Below are positions 53,779-62,457 of a stretch of 64,000 bases of DNA, in pieces. How positions within the stretch are numbered: the first letter of the stretch is position 1; each line of letters begins with the position of its first letter. The position numbers and the translations under genes were made by a program. The notes beneath the pieces are model-generated. The model was not told the DNA's origin, searched no databases, and saw nothing but the letters and a program-made list of their open reading frames with translations. The DNA is taken from IMG/VR virus record IMGVR_UViG_3300020595_000010, positions 99,572-163,571 of that record, one strand, 5' to 3'. Origin of the DNA: a virus.

Positions 53779-55781
53779 GTAAGGTAATAGCAGCATATGG
53801 TGGTGGTTTTAAACCACCCACTAAAGGACATTTAGAAGTAGTTAAAAAAGCTTTAGAATCTCTTCCTGAAATAGATGAATTTATTATTTATGTTGGGAGT
53901 AAGGAAAGAAATGGGGTAAGTCAAGCTGAAGCTATTTTAATTTGGGATATATTTAAAAAATATCTCCCTATGAAAGTCAGAATTGAACCTGCAAAATCAC
54001 CAATTGGTGATATTGTTCGTTTAGGAAAAAATAACCCTGAGGATGAAGTTTATTTTATTATAGGAGGAAGAGAAGGAAGAGATGATGATTTAGAAGATAT
54101 TGAAAATAGAACTAAAAACATAGAATCCGCTTATCCTAATATGAAAGTAAAAGTACAATTTACACAAGATAAAGGTATGAGTGGAACTAATGCTAGAAAA
54201 GCAGCAAAAATGTCAACTGATGAATTATCACCATTTCTACCTGATGAGTTAGATGATAGTGAAAAAGAAGAAGTATTTAATATCTTAAGACCAGTAATTA
54301 AAGAAGAAATTACCAAACCCCAATTAGATTCAATTGAAAAATATGCTGATAGTTTATTTAATAAATTAGGAATTGATATTGAGTTTACAAAACATTTCTT
54401 AGATAGGGTAAATGATGAAAGAAATATTAAACCTATATCAGTACCAGAATTAGTAGGGATGTTTAAACGTTTACATAGAAAACACGGTAAACCTTTATCC
54501 AAAATAGACGATGATTTTAATGCTGTTGTTAAGGATTTTAATAATAATATTAATATACCATTTGCTATAAATGTAACTGATGATGATATTGAAATGTATG
54601 CCAAAACAGTAATGCGTAAAAAAGATTTCAAAACCTCAACTCCTGTTATTGCCCTTAATGAAAACGCTTCATATACTAAAGATATTAATCTTATTGAAAA
54701 ATTAGCTCAACTAACTCAACATATGTTAGATAAAGGCATGAACATAGAACCTTTACCTAGTTTAGAATTTGTTAATGGTGATAGTGAAAATGCACGCGAA
54801 TTTCTTGGTAAGACAGCGTATTATGACCCAAACACACAAACTATAGTATTATATACTGAAGGTAGACATCCTAAAGATATAGCGCGTAGTTACACTCATG
54901 AAATGATTCACCACATTCAAAATTTAGAAGATAGATTAGGTAATATTACTACAACAAACACTCAAGAAGATGATGAGTTAAATGATATTGAAGCAGAAGC
55001 TAATTTAAAAGGCACAATGACATTTAGAAATTGGACTGATAGTTTAAATGAGGTTGTTGTAGGTAACAAAATTGAATGTGATAAGTGTGGTTGGAGTTGG
55101 AAAATAGCAGATGGTGGAGATGATTTATTTATATGTCATAAATGTGGGAACAATAATAAGCCTATAAATGAAGTAAAACCTTATAAACATAAACATGGTT
55201 TTGATGACAAATTAGGCAAAGATCCCTTTGGTTTAAACCAATTTGCTAGAGAAATAGCCGAAGGAGTTTTGATACCCGAAGAAGAGGTCGTATCTTCACC
55301 CCCTATGGAATATAAAATATACTCAGACATGGATGGTGTGTTAACAGATTTTGACAAATCATTCGAAAAATACTCAAAAGGAATACCACCTAGAGAGTAT
55401 GAAAAGAAATTTGGTAAAGATGGTTTTTGGAAATTAATTGATGGTGAAGGTAAAGTTGGATTTTGGGTAGGAATGCCTTGGATGGAAGATGCTAAACAGT
55501 ATTGGGATTATATTAAAGATTACGATGTAGAGTTATTATCTTCTCCATCTAGATCTGAAACATCAAGATTAGGTAAAAGATTATGGGTTAGAAATAATAT
55601 GCCGGGCATTAAATTAACTTTAGCACAAGCTTATAATAAGAAAAATTATGCTGAACCTAATCATATATTAATTGATGATAGAGAATCAAATATAGAACAA
55701 TGGAAAGAAGCAGGTGGAATAGGCATATTACACACATCAGCAGCTGACACTATTAACCAACTTAAAGCATTAGGATTATGA
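53775..55781 (+). CDS. Multidomain candidate polyprotein: nucleotidyltransferase, zincin, zinc ribbon, HAD
   Basis: A 668-residue chain of unrelated domains. Residues 1-175: nucleotidyltransferase (GGFKPPTKGHL with TKGH at 16-19, MSGTNARKA at 135-143). 185-290: a domain with KHFLDRVNDERN. 297-424: zincin with HEMIHH (375-380). 427-464: zinc ribbon (Cys435/438, Cys454/457). 513-668: HAD phosphatase with DMDGVLTDF (518-526). LNE 294-296, LNE 424-426, INE 464-466 and IAE 494-496 lie between domains and match the T4 gp21 rule [LI]-x-E. I infer cleavage into separate products. No frameshift seen. Late-expressed with packaged-type neighbours. Confidence 0.75.
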   Translation: MSKVIAAYGGGFKPPTKGHLEVVKKALESLPEIDEFIIYVGSKERNGVSQAEAILIWDIFKKYLPMKVRIEPAKSPIGDIVRLGKNNPEDEVYFIIGGREGRDDDLEDIENRTKNIESAYPNMKVKVQFTQDKGMSGTNARKAAKMSTDELSPFLPDELDDSEKEEVFNILRPVIKEEITKPQLDSIEKYADSLFNKLGIDIEFTKHFLDRVNDERNIKPISVPELVGMFKRLHRKHGKPLSKIDDDFNAVVKDFNNNINIPFAINVTDDDIEMYAKTVMRKKDFKTSTPVIALNENASYTKDINLIEKLAQLTQHMLDKGMNIEPLPSLEFVNGDSENAREFLGKTAYYDPNTQTIVLYTEGRHPKDIARSYTHEMIHHIQNLEDRLGNITTTNTQEDDELNDIEAEANLKGTMTFRNWTDSLNEVVVGNKIECDKCGWSWKIADGGDDLFICHKCGNNNKPINEVKPYKHKHGFDDKLGKDPFGLNQFAREIAEGVLIPEEEVVSSPPMEYKIYSDMDGVLTDFDKSFEKYSKGIPPREYEKKFGKDGFWKLIDGEGKVGFWVGMPWMEDAKQYWDYIKDYDVELLSSPSRSETSRLGKRLWVRNNMPGIKLTLAQAYNKKNYAEPNHILIDDRESNIEQWKEAGGIGILHTSAADTINQLKALGL

Positions 55782-55990
55782 GTAAATTAAATACACTAGC
55801 TGGGGGATATAAGGGGGGATCACCAAGATTAAGAAGTAATAATACTCCAAAACCCTTTATTGGAGACCCACCAAAACAGGTAGATGTAGAACAATTATCA
55901 AATTATCTTAAACAATTATATAGTGGGGGTAATTTATCAAAAGAAGGTGTACAAGTTATTATTAAAGAATTAAATAAATTAGTTTTATGA
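55778..55990 (+). CDS. Small hypothetical protein (70 aa)
   Basis: A 70-residue gene between ATGA overlaps on both sides. The first half is Gly/Pro/Ser-rich and disordered (GGYKGGSPRLRSNNTPKP), the second half a helical hairpin (QLSNYLKQLYSGG, VQVIIKELNKLVL). Probably virion-associated by operon; no motif. Confidence 0.55.
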   Translation: MSKLNTLAGGYKGGSPRLRSNNTPKPFIGDPPKQVDVEQLSNYLKQLYSGGNLSKEGVQVIIKELNKLVL

Positions 55991-56562
55991 GTAAAGTACA
56001 AGGTCTAAATAAACAATTTACTGAAAGAGATGTAAATAGAATGCGTAACCTTATCCAAGGAAAACACGGTGAAAAAGTAGGTCAGAGTGTGGGTTATGCT
56101 AAACATGATAAAGATTATAAAGAAGGTGATGTTTGGGAAGTAGATGGTAGGATGTGGACTATTAAAGAAGGTATTAAACAAAATATTACCAAATTAGATA
56201 AAGCAAAAAAAGCACACATAATGCCTATTTTTTGCCCTAATTGTGGGTCTAAAATGCATACAGATTTAGATAAACCCTACTACAATATACATAAAAAATG
56301 TTTTAATTGTGTTGTTGAGTTTGAACATCATTTAAGAGTAGCAGGTTTATATGAAGCTTATGAGTCTAAAATCATCAACTCAGAAATAGATAATTTTGTT
56401 AATGAATTTAAAGCTTATATAGAAGCTGAGTTAGTATTATCTAATAAAGGTTTTATTACAGAACAGGGCGATGTTGAAAGTTGGGTAGGGGCTCCTAATA
56501 AATCAAAAGTATTAGAAGGATTAAATAAAACTATCGAACATTTAAATAATCTTAAAAAGTAA
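55987..56562 (+). CDS. Zinc-ribbon protein of the late operon (191 aa)
   Basis: A 191-residue protein with a zinc ribbon: IFCPNCGSKMH near 79-89 and KCFNCVVEFEHHL near 103-115. The N-terminus has a helix and the DVWEVDGRMWTIKEGIKQN strand that I recall from related proteins in marine phages. The C-terminal helices may bind partners. DNA or protein binding is likely; role unknown. Confidence 0.63.
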   Translation: MSKVQGLNKQFTERDVNRMRNLIQGKHGEKVGQSVGYAKHDKDYKEGDVWEVDGRMWTIKEGIKQNITKLDKAKKAHIMPIFCPNCGSKMHTDLDKPYYNIHKKCFNCVVEFEHHLRVAGLYEAYESKIINSEIDNFVNEFKAYIEAELVLSNKGFITEQGDVESWVGAPNKSKVLEGLNKTIEHLNNLKK

Positions 56563-56573
56563 CATATTTTTAT

Positions 56574-56583
56574 ATATTTATAA
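56574..56583 (+). promoter_or_regulatory. Late-type promoter box
   Basis: Perfect ATATTTATAA, ten bases before ATG 56594. Confidence 0.72.
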
Positions 56584-56593
56584 CTAAAAATCA

Positions 56594-58141
56594 ATGGATA
56601 ATTTTAATATCACTAAGTGGAATAGAAACCGCTATCTTAATGAAGGTCAAATAGACGAATATGGGGAATATAGATCTCGAGAAATAGAATTAGGAAAAGA
56701 ATTAGATTCTCAATTTAATGATTATAACCCTAACATTTCATTACAAATGTATAGTGGTGACAGACCAGATTCAGACCCATTAAAAGGCAAAGGCTTTGGT
56801 TCTATAACATTTAGTGTTAGAGAAGAACTTGATCCTAATGATTGGAATAAAGCATTAAAGTGGGTAGAATCTAAAGGATTTGAAATAGAATCAGAATCTA
56901 ATTGGTATGAAATGGAATATGATGGAGATAGAGCATGGTACCCAAAAATAAAATTTCAATTTAATGTAGCAGATTTTCCAATCAACGAAGGGATGAGTAA
57001 AGCAGGCATCAAAAAACAAATCAAAGATGCAGAAGAAATATTAGATAGTGGTGAAGCTAATGGTGAACCTTTAACTTCTGAAACAGAAATGTTAGTACAG
57101 AAAGAACTTAAAAGACTACTTTCACTATACAAATCAGTTAACGAAATGGATATAAATGACCCAGTACTCGTAAAAATAAGAGCTGCTAAAGATAGAACTG
57201 ATAAAATACTATCCCAACCTAAATCAGATTTCGGTAAAGAATATGGTGATGCTGTTAAAAAAGCTCGTGGTGGTAATAATAATGATACTAAACTTAGATT
57301 TCTTAAGAAAGAAAGAGATCAATTAATGCGTGATATGGAGCAAGAAGCTGAACCAGAAGGTGGACCAATTGCTGATGAATATGGTAGTAAACTAAACCGT
57401 ATAGATAATGCAATTGCTAAACTATCAGGTAGAAAAGAAATGACTTATGACCAAGCAATAGCTGAAGGTAAAAAAATAGGAAAAAATTCATATAAAACTA
57501 GAACTGCTATAAACACAGCACCTGGAAAAACAGAAGATAAAGAAGTAATAATTGATAACATAAGTGATCTTGATAATGTTACTATTAGATGGAGAGGAAC
57601 TAACCATCATGGTAATAAAACACTTACAAATTTAAAATTTAAACAAGAATCTAAAGGTGATGATGATTTAATGGCAATATCAAATGATGATAAATGGCTA
57701 TTTATAGTAGATAGGGATGACGACACAGGGGAGATAGATTGGAATACTTTAATCGTAGATAGTAGAGAATTAGAACAAGACGATGGTAGCTATGCCGTAG
57801 ATTCTGAAGATAGAATAAATACTAAAGAATCAATAGATGAAAGTGCTTCAACAGAAGAAAAAAGAATTGCCTTACGTGCTATTAAAAGTATAGCTAAGTA
57901 TAGAGGTGTTAGTGAAGATGAAGCAAAACGAGATCTTACTAGAGCAATTGAACAGTTAGGTAGTTTAAAAGAAGCAATTAAAGATATTAAAGAAACTACT
58001 GAATTAGGAAAAAATCTAACTGAAGAACTTTGTGCTAAAGGTAAAGCATATAGAAAGAAAAGAATGGCAGCTGGTGAGAAATCATCTGCTTACTTGAATG
58101 GTCGTGCTGTTAAAGTATGTAAAGGTCAAATGAAAGGGTAG
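56594..58141 (+). CDS. Candidate capsid-internal polyprotein (515 aa)
   Basis: Leader MDNFNITKWNRNRYLNEGQ with LNE at 15-17. Further [LI]-x-E-type or related triplets: INE 130-132, VNE 182-184 and IAE 289-291, each between different sequence blocks. Segment 20-130 is a small alpha/beta domain; 135-182 a helical hairpin; 290-400 beta-rich; the C-terminus (ELCAKGKAYRKKR, then VKVCKG) has a Cys-Lys-rich ending that I recall in T4-like phages. No enzyme motif is clear. I infer a packaged, processed protein, by analogy with its neighbours. Confidence 0.62.
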   Translation: MDNFNITKWNRNRYLNEGQIDEYGEYRSREIELGKELDSQFNDYNPNISLQMYSGDRPDSDPLKGKGFGSITFSVREELDPNDWNKALKWVESKGFEIESESNWYEMEYDGDRAWYPKIKFQFNVADFPINEGMSKAGIKKQIKDAEEILDSGEANGEPLTSETEMLVQKELKRLLSLYKSVNEMDINDPVLVKIRAAKDRTDKILSQPKSDFGKEYGDAVKKARGGNNNDTKLRFLKKERDQLMRDMEQEAEPEGGPIADEYGSKLNRIDNAIAKLSGRKEMTYDQAIAEGKKIGKNSYKTRTAINTAPGKTEDKEVIIDNISDLDNVTIRWRGTNHHGNKTLTNLKFKQESKGDDDLMAISNDDKWLFIVDRDDDTGEIDWNTLIVDSRELEQDDGSYAVDSEDRINTKESIDESASTEEKRIALRAIKSIAKYRGVSEDEAKRDLTRAIEQLGSLKEAIKDIKETTELGKNLTEELCAKGKAYRKKRMAAGEKSSAYLNGRAVKVCKGQMKG

Positions 58142-58142
58142 T

Positions 58143-58679
58143 ATGAAAGATTTAAAAATAATACAAGAATTTTTTTCTAAACCTATCTATGAAAATGAAA
58201 TAGATAGTTTAGGTGATGCTTTAGCTGATGAAATAAAAGATACCTTAGAAGATAAAAAAGATGAATTAAAAGAAATAGTTGATCCTATAACAATTTTATC
58301 TACAGTATTAGCTAGCACAACATTAATCAACATTATAGCTAAATTCTCAGGTAAAATATTTAAAAAATATAATTTTGGTAAAGGTGAAGAAGCAGCTAAA
58401 AAAATCTATGATTTTACTCATAAATTAGAACAAGATTTTAAGGGACCCATTAAACGTGTAGTTTCATTATTTTCTAAAGATCCAAAAACAATAAAATTGG
58501 TAACTGATGGTTTATATGCTTTATTAATTTTAAGTTTAGGTGTTAAAGCCGGTAGTGGAGCAGTACAAAGTTTATCAAAAGGTAATATAGCATCAGGAAC
58601 CATTAGTGGTTTAAAGGCAGCTTTAAAAGGTAAAGATTTAACTACACTAATTAAAGATATAGCAGGAGCAGTAACATGA
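58143..58679 (+). CDS. Candidate internal protein with membrane-active segments (178 aa)
   Basis: Leader MKDLKIIQEFFSKPIYENE with IYE at 15-17. Then an acidic helix, a hydrophobic segment (ITILSTVLASTTLINII, about 48-64), another (LYALLILSLGVKAGSGAV, about 123-140) and a Gly/Ala-rich stretch (IASGTISGLKAAL). The pairing of a packaging-type leader with hydrophobic helices suggests a protein ejected into or across the host membrane. It overlaps its neighbour by 4 bases. Confidence 0.6.
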   Translation: MKDLKIIQEFFSKPIYENEIDSLGDALADEIKDTLEDKKDELKEIVDPITILSTVLASTTLINIIAKFSGKIFKKYNFGKGEEAAKKIYDFTHKLEQDFKGPIKRVVSLFSKDPKTIKLVTDGLYALLILSLGVKAGSGAVQSLSKGNIASGTISGLKAALKGKDLTTLIKDIAGAVT

Positions 58680-58966
58680 TAACAGAAGAAAGAGTATATG
58701 AAATAGTTAAAGAATCCTTACGTGATTGGTTTAAAAAAGAAAATTGGGTAAGAATTAACACATCAGGTAATATTGCAGGTGATTGTGGTACTATGAAAAA
58801 AGGAAAGGCCACTACCAGATGTTTACCTAAGAAAAAAGCTCAATCTTTGTCAAAATCAGAAAGAAAATCTACAGTTGCTAAGAAAGTTAGGGGTAGTAAA
58901 AAAGGAAAACAATTTGTAAAAAATACAAAGTCCGCAAAATATCGAAAAGGAACGTATGAGAAATAA
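58676..58966 (+). CDS. Basic packaged-type protein (96 aa)
   Basis: A 96-residue protein: helix EERVYEIVKESLRDWFKKE, then NWVRINTSGNIAGDCGTMKK with ATTRCLPKKKAQSLS, a two-Cys pattern I recall in many marine phage and virus proteins, and a basic tail with KKVRGSKKGKQFVKNTK. Probably binds DNA in the capsid. Starts in an ATGA overlap with the previous gene. Confidence 0.63.
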   Translation: MITEERVYEIVKESLRDWFKKENWVRINTSGNIAGDCGTMKKGKATTRCLPKKKAQSLSKSERKSTVAKKVRGSKKGKQFVKNTKSAKYRKGTYEK

Positions 58967-58973
58967 TTTTTAC

Positions 58974-58983
58974 ATATTTATAA
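58974..58983 (+). promoter_or_regulatory. Late-type promoter box
   Basis: Perfect ATATTTATAA, 31 bases before ATG 59015, the longest such leader in the window. Confidence 0.7.
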
Positions 58984-59014
58984 TAAAATTAATCAACAGA
59001 AAAATACAAATATA

Positions 59015-59677
59015 ATGAAAAAATCGGAATTAAAAGAAATCATCAAAAGTCAGTTTTTAGCTGAAGCTGATGACTCTAAAAAAGGAAACAGCGAAGAACA
59101 AAAACGAATGGAAGGTGCCATTCGTGATGATAGAGATCACATTAAAAATCTTGAAAAAGACATTAAAGATAACGAAGAAAAATTAGCTAAATTAAAGAAA
59201 GACTTTAAAAAAGATGTTAATGAAGCTGAGGATGTTGATGTTGAAGATAATGAAGATATTGATGTTGAAGATAATGAAGATATTGATGTAGATATTGAAG
59301 ATGATGTTAACATTGATGATGAATCATCCAAATCAGAAATTGAAGTTGATTCAGAATTAGCAGGTGAAGATTCTGATGTAGCAGCTATATTAGGTCTTTT
59401 AACTAAGGCACAAGAAGAAGCTAAAGGTTTAGGAGATGAAAAACTATTAGACCAAATAGGAAATACAATTACTTATTATACTAGAGCACACGTTGTAGCT
59501 ACTAATGAAGAACAAGGAATGGATCCTGAAAGATTCGTAGGTTCGGGTGGTGATGAAGTTGATTCTGATAGTATAGTTAATGTAACAAAAGACAACCCAG
59601 CTGAAGATGCTGAGATTGGATTTGCATTAGATGAGTCAATTCAAAGATTTGCTAAATTAGCAGGATTAGAAAAATAA
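59015..59677 (+). CDS. Acidic prohead-core-like protein (220 aa)
   Basis: Leader MKKSELKEIIKSQFLAEAD with LAE at 15-17. Residues 30-65 form a Lys/Glu coiled coil, then a repeated acidic block (VDVEDNEDIDVEDNEDIDVD, about 72-95), and a helical C-terminal domain ending RFAKLAGLEK. Acidic, helical proteins of this shape are common scaffolds or prohead cores, whose fragments are cut out by the protease. Scaffold versus internal protein cannot be decided here. Confidence 0.6.
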   Translation: MKKSELKEIIKSQFLAEADDSKKGNSEEQKRMEGAIRDDRDHIKNLEKDIKDNEEKLAKLKKDFKKDVNEAEDVDVEDNEDIDVEDNEDIDVDIEDDVNIDDESSKSEIEVDSELAGEDSDVAAILGLLTKAQEEAKGLGDEKLLDQIGNTITYYTRAHVVATNEEQGMDPERFVGSGGDEVDSDSIVNVTKDNPAEDAEIGFALDESIQRFAKLAGLEK

Positions 59678-59712
59678 ATAAAAACAGTTATTAACAAATA
59701 AAATTTATAAAA

Positions 59713-59868
59713 ATGGACACAAAAGAATTATTAGAAGGAATTAAAGAACAAGTATTATTAATTGAAGCAGAATTAGAAAAAACAAGTGCTGCCGCAAAGG
59801 GTAGATGTAGATCTGCTGCCAATAAAATTAAAAACTTATCTGCTGATTTCAAAAGAAACCATAAATAG
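59713..59868 (+). CDS. Histone H1/Hc1-like small basic protein (51 aa)
   Basis: A 51-residue gene with AAATTTATAA (one mismatch from the late box) two bases before ATG. The product begins MDTKELLEGIKEQVLLIE and ends in a basic AAKGRCRSAANKIKNLSADFKR. This resembles the short Hc1-like histone H1 proteins of Bacteroidetes (a Lys/Ala helix containing K-x-R-A-R-K-A then LEKL-x-KEFRK). A DNA-compacting or DNA-masking role in the capsid or host is plausible; the match is from memory. Confidence 0.6.
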   Translation: MDTKELLEGIKEQVLLIEAELEKTSAAAKGRCRSAANKIKNLSADFKRNHK

Positions 59869-59870
59869 GA

Positions 59871-62015
59871 ATGAACGAGCGTAAACTGTCAAAAGCAGAA
59901 CTCAAAAAGAGGGAAGATATTATCATGAATATGAAAGGTAACAAACGTGACCTTGTTAAAAAATATGGTAAAGATGCTGAGGCAGTTATGTATGGACGTG
60001 CAACTAATATGGCTAAAAAACAAACAAAAGAAATGAGAGATCCTAATTTAACAGAGTTGATTAAAGATGCATTAAAAAACCCATCAAAAGCAGATTTAAA
60101 TAAGGATGGAAAGCTATCAGATTATGAAAAAACTAGGGGGGCTGCTATTGAAAAAAACATAAAAGAATTAGACTCATCAATTCCGTTGGGAAAAGATTTT
60201 ACTTATGATTATGAAGATATAGGTCAATTTTATTTAGAAGGTTTTGGTAGACCACACTCATTAAATAATAGTGAATTAGAAGCATTAGGTAAGCAAATTG
60301 TTGGTAGACTATATGGTGGTAACATTAGTAAAGCCTATGATGATTTAAAAAATAAAGGTAAAATGAATGAAGTAGAATTACCTACATCAATTATCCAGAA
60401 ATTTGCTAATGAAATTAAGGACCCCCAAGGATTTGCAAAAGCAATGCTTGGGATTTTTAATTCTATACAAGATAAAGAACAAAAAGATTATTCTAAAAAT
60501 CAAAAATTTGGAAGAGTACTTAGTTATTTAAAAGATATAGCCGATAGTGAAGCTGAAGAAATAAATGAAGCACCAGGAACAACATTAGATTTATCTCAAG
60601 ATGATATGGATAAACTTCATCAAAGTGGTAAATTAGAACTTGATGGTCATAAACTTTTATATAAAGTAAAAGAAGATATTGATTTAGGTCATGAAGATAA
60701 TGAACCTGGAATGCTTAAAGCAGAGCTTTACCATATTGGTAGTTATGCTATGGAATTATATAAAATGATGGATGATTTAGAAGGTATGGGAGAAATTGAT
60801 TTCCCTGCTTGGTGGCAATCAAAAATCACAACAGCTAAAAATAATATATCAGGAGCTAAACATTATCTTGAATTTGAACTTAAAGAACCTAAAATTGATG
60901 CCGTAGTTGATGTAGCTACAGACGTAGTAGATGAAGAAATAGGCCAACTAGGCACAGATGGTGATACAGGATTTCAAGCGTCATTATACACACCAAACGA
61001 ATTAGGTGATGCATCAGTAGGAAGAGAATATGCATCAGGAGCATTTGAGGAAAGTAAAAAACCAATAGAAGAAGCAATGAATATGAATAAATGGCGCCGC
61101 GCCTACAACGGAAAAGCATTTGCTAAAAAAACAGTATATTTAACAGATTATAATAATAATAAAAAGAGATATACTATTTATTTTAAATATAAGGAAACAC
61201 CATCTAAAGATGTTGTATCACTTAAAGAATCTCATTATGGTAATCATGAAGGTAGTGGAATGGCATTTGCAATGTCTAATTTACAAAACAAACCAGTATA
61301 TCAATTTACATCTGATGATAAATTTGAGTGGGACAATGAAGAAGAATTTGATGCTTGGGTAGCAGAAGGACCTAAAGGTTTAGAAAGTTTACTAAGCTTT
61401 TTCTTAGGTGGTAGAAATGTTGATGATGCTATTAAATCTTGGTTTGACACAGGTGTTACTGATAAAAGTAAATTAAAAATAGGACCTGCAGAATATTATC
61501 CAGATGCAGCCGTAAATGAATCTACTTCTAAACATAGTTCAATAGCAGAAAAATTAGCTAAAGAGTTAAAAGAAGGTTTACCTAAAGGATTTTGGGATAA
61601 AAAAATCGATGCTAAAGATGAAGACCAAGATGGTAAAATAGATGAAGACTTAAAAGGTCTAATGGCACAGGGAGAAAAAATAGCTGCATTTGCTAATAAG
61701 CAAAGTGGGTATGAAGGGGGTGTATCTTCACCTGTAAGAGGTGTTTTAGCAGCTATGGCAGCAGCGGGTGCACCTGATTTTGATGGTGATGATGAAATGG
61801 TAAGTTATTATACTAGAAAATTAACTAAAGCTATTGAAACTCAAAAAGGTAAAAAATATATGAGTGGTTTTTCTATTGATGAATCATACGATACTTTAGT
61901 TAATAAAATTAAAAAACAAGGTAAATCTAGTAAGGCAGCTAAAGCAATTGCAGGTGCAGTAGCATCATATAAAGCAAAAGGCGGAGGTAAAGGCCCAACA
62001 GCAAAACAAAAATAA
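59871..62015 (+). CDS. Candidate prohead-core/internal polyprotein (714 aa)
   Basis: Begins LSKAELKKREDIIMNMKGNKRDL and KYGKDAEAVMYGRATNMAKK, a module I recall in T4-like phage core proteins. An EF-hand-like loop, DLNKDGKLSDYE, is at 75-86, and a second, DAKDEDQDGKIDED, at 580-593. Residues 285-340 (LYHIGSYAMELYKMM, then WWQSKITTAKNNISG) match another capsid-core-type helical module. MNE 165-167, INE 231-233, IEE 399-401 and VNE 548-550 sit between modules. The C-terminus is Lys/Ala/Gly-rich. I infer a processed core or packaged protein. Confidence 0.65.
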   Translation: MNERKLSKAELKKREDIIMNMKGNKRDLVKKYGKDAEAVMYGRATNMAKKQTKEMRDPNLTELIKDALKNPSKADLNKDGKLSDYEKTRGAAIEKNIKELDSSIPLGKDFTYDYEDIGQFYLEGFGRPHSLNNSELEALGKQIVGRLYGGNISKAYDDLKNKGKMNEVELPTSIIQKFANEIKDPQGFAKAMLGIFNSIQDKEQKDYSKNQKFGRVLSYLKDIADSEAEEINEAPGTTLDLSQDDMDKLHQSGKLELDGHKLLYKVKEDIDLGHEDNEPGMLKAELYHIGSYAMELYKMMDDLEGMGEIDFPAWWQSKITTAKNNISGAKHYLEFELKEPKIDAVVDVATDVVDEEIGQLGTDGDTGFQASLYTPNELGDASVGREYASGAFEESKKPIEEAMNMNKWRRAYNGKAFAKKTVYLTDYNNNKKRYTIYFKYKETPSKDVVSLKESHYGNHEGSGMAFAMSNLQNKPVYQFTSDDKFEWDNEEEFDAWVAEGPKGLESLLSFFLGGRNVDDAIKSWFDTGVTDKSKLKIGPAEYYPDAAVNESTSKHSSIAEKLAKELKEGLPKGFWDKKIDAKDEDQDGKIDEDLKGLMAQGEKIAAFANKQSGYEGGVSSPVRGVLAAMAAAGAPDFDGDDEMVSYYTRKLTKAIETQKGKKYMSGFSIDESYDTLVNKIKKQGKSSKAAKAIAGAVASYKAKGGGKGPTAKQK

Positions 62016-62016
62016 C

Positions 62017-62457
62017 ATGACATCAGCAGAATTAAGGGAAAAGATAAGATTACTTGTCCCAACTGTTGTTGGTAACAAGAAACAAGCAGAAGCAGCTGCT
62101 GTGGAATATGATGAATTAACAAAATTCCCAGAGTTAAAAGCTATTATTGTTGACTTGTTAACTCATGAATTTGATTCTTTTTTATCATCAATTGATTGGG
62201 TTGCCCCAAAACCATCAACTTTTAGAATAAATTTAAAAAATGATCAAGCTTTTTATTTAACATACTCAAGAACAAGTTGGGTAGCTCAAGTAGAAGGTAA
62301 AAGATATTACTTATTAAATCTACCAGAAGAAGAAAGAGCAACAGAAGCTATTGCACGTATTTTAAGATATGGTGTAAAGGCTGACACTGATGCTGTTGAA
62401 GGTGGTGGAGAAGATGTAGATGTGGAGGTAGATGATAACGTTGATATAGACATATAA
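62017..62457 (+). CDS. Hypothetical late protein with acidic tail (146 aa)
   Basis: A 146-residue protein. N-terminal helix (TSAELREKIRLLVPTVVG), a beta-strand region around YLTYSRTSWVAQVEGKRYYL, and an acidic tail ending VDVEVDDNVDIDI, similar in style to the acidic block of the 59015 protein. Its stop overlaps the next start by one base. Function unknown. Confidence 0.58.
   Translation: MTSAELREKIRLLVPTVVGNKKQAEAAAVEYDELTKFPELKAIIVDLLTHEFDSFLSSIDWVAPKPSTFRINLKNDQAFYLTYSRTSWVAQVEGKRYYLLNLPEEERATEAIARILRYGVKADTDAVEGGGEDVDVEVDDNVDIDI

Noticed and set aside
53775-55781. Single multifunctional enzyme (fusion of a nucleotide-recycling pathway)
   Set aside because: The domains do not form an obvious pathway, and the repeated [LI]-x-E triplets at each boundary are better explained by processing; not excluded experimentally.
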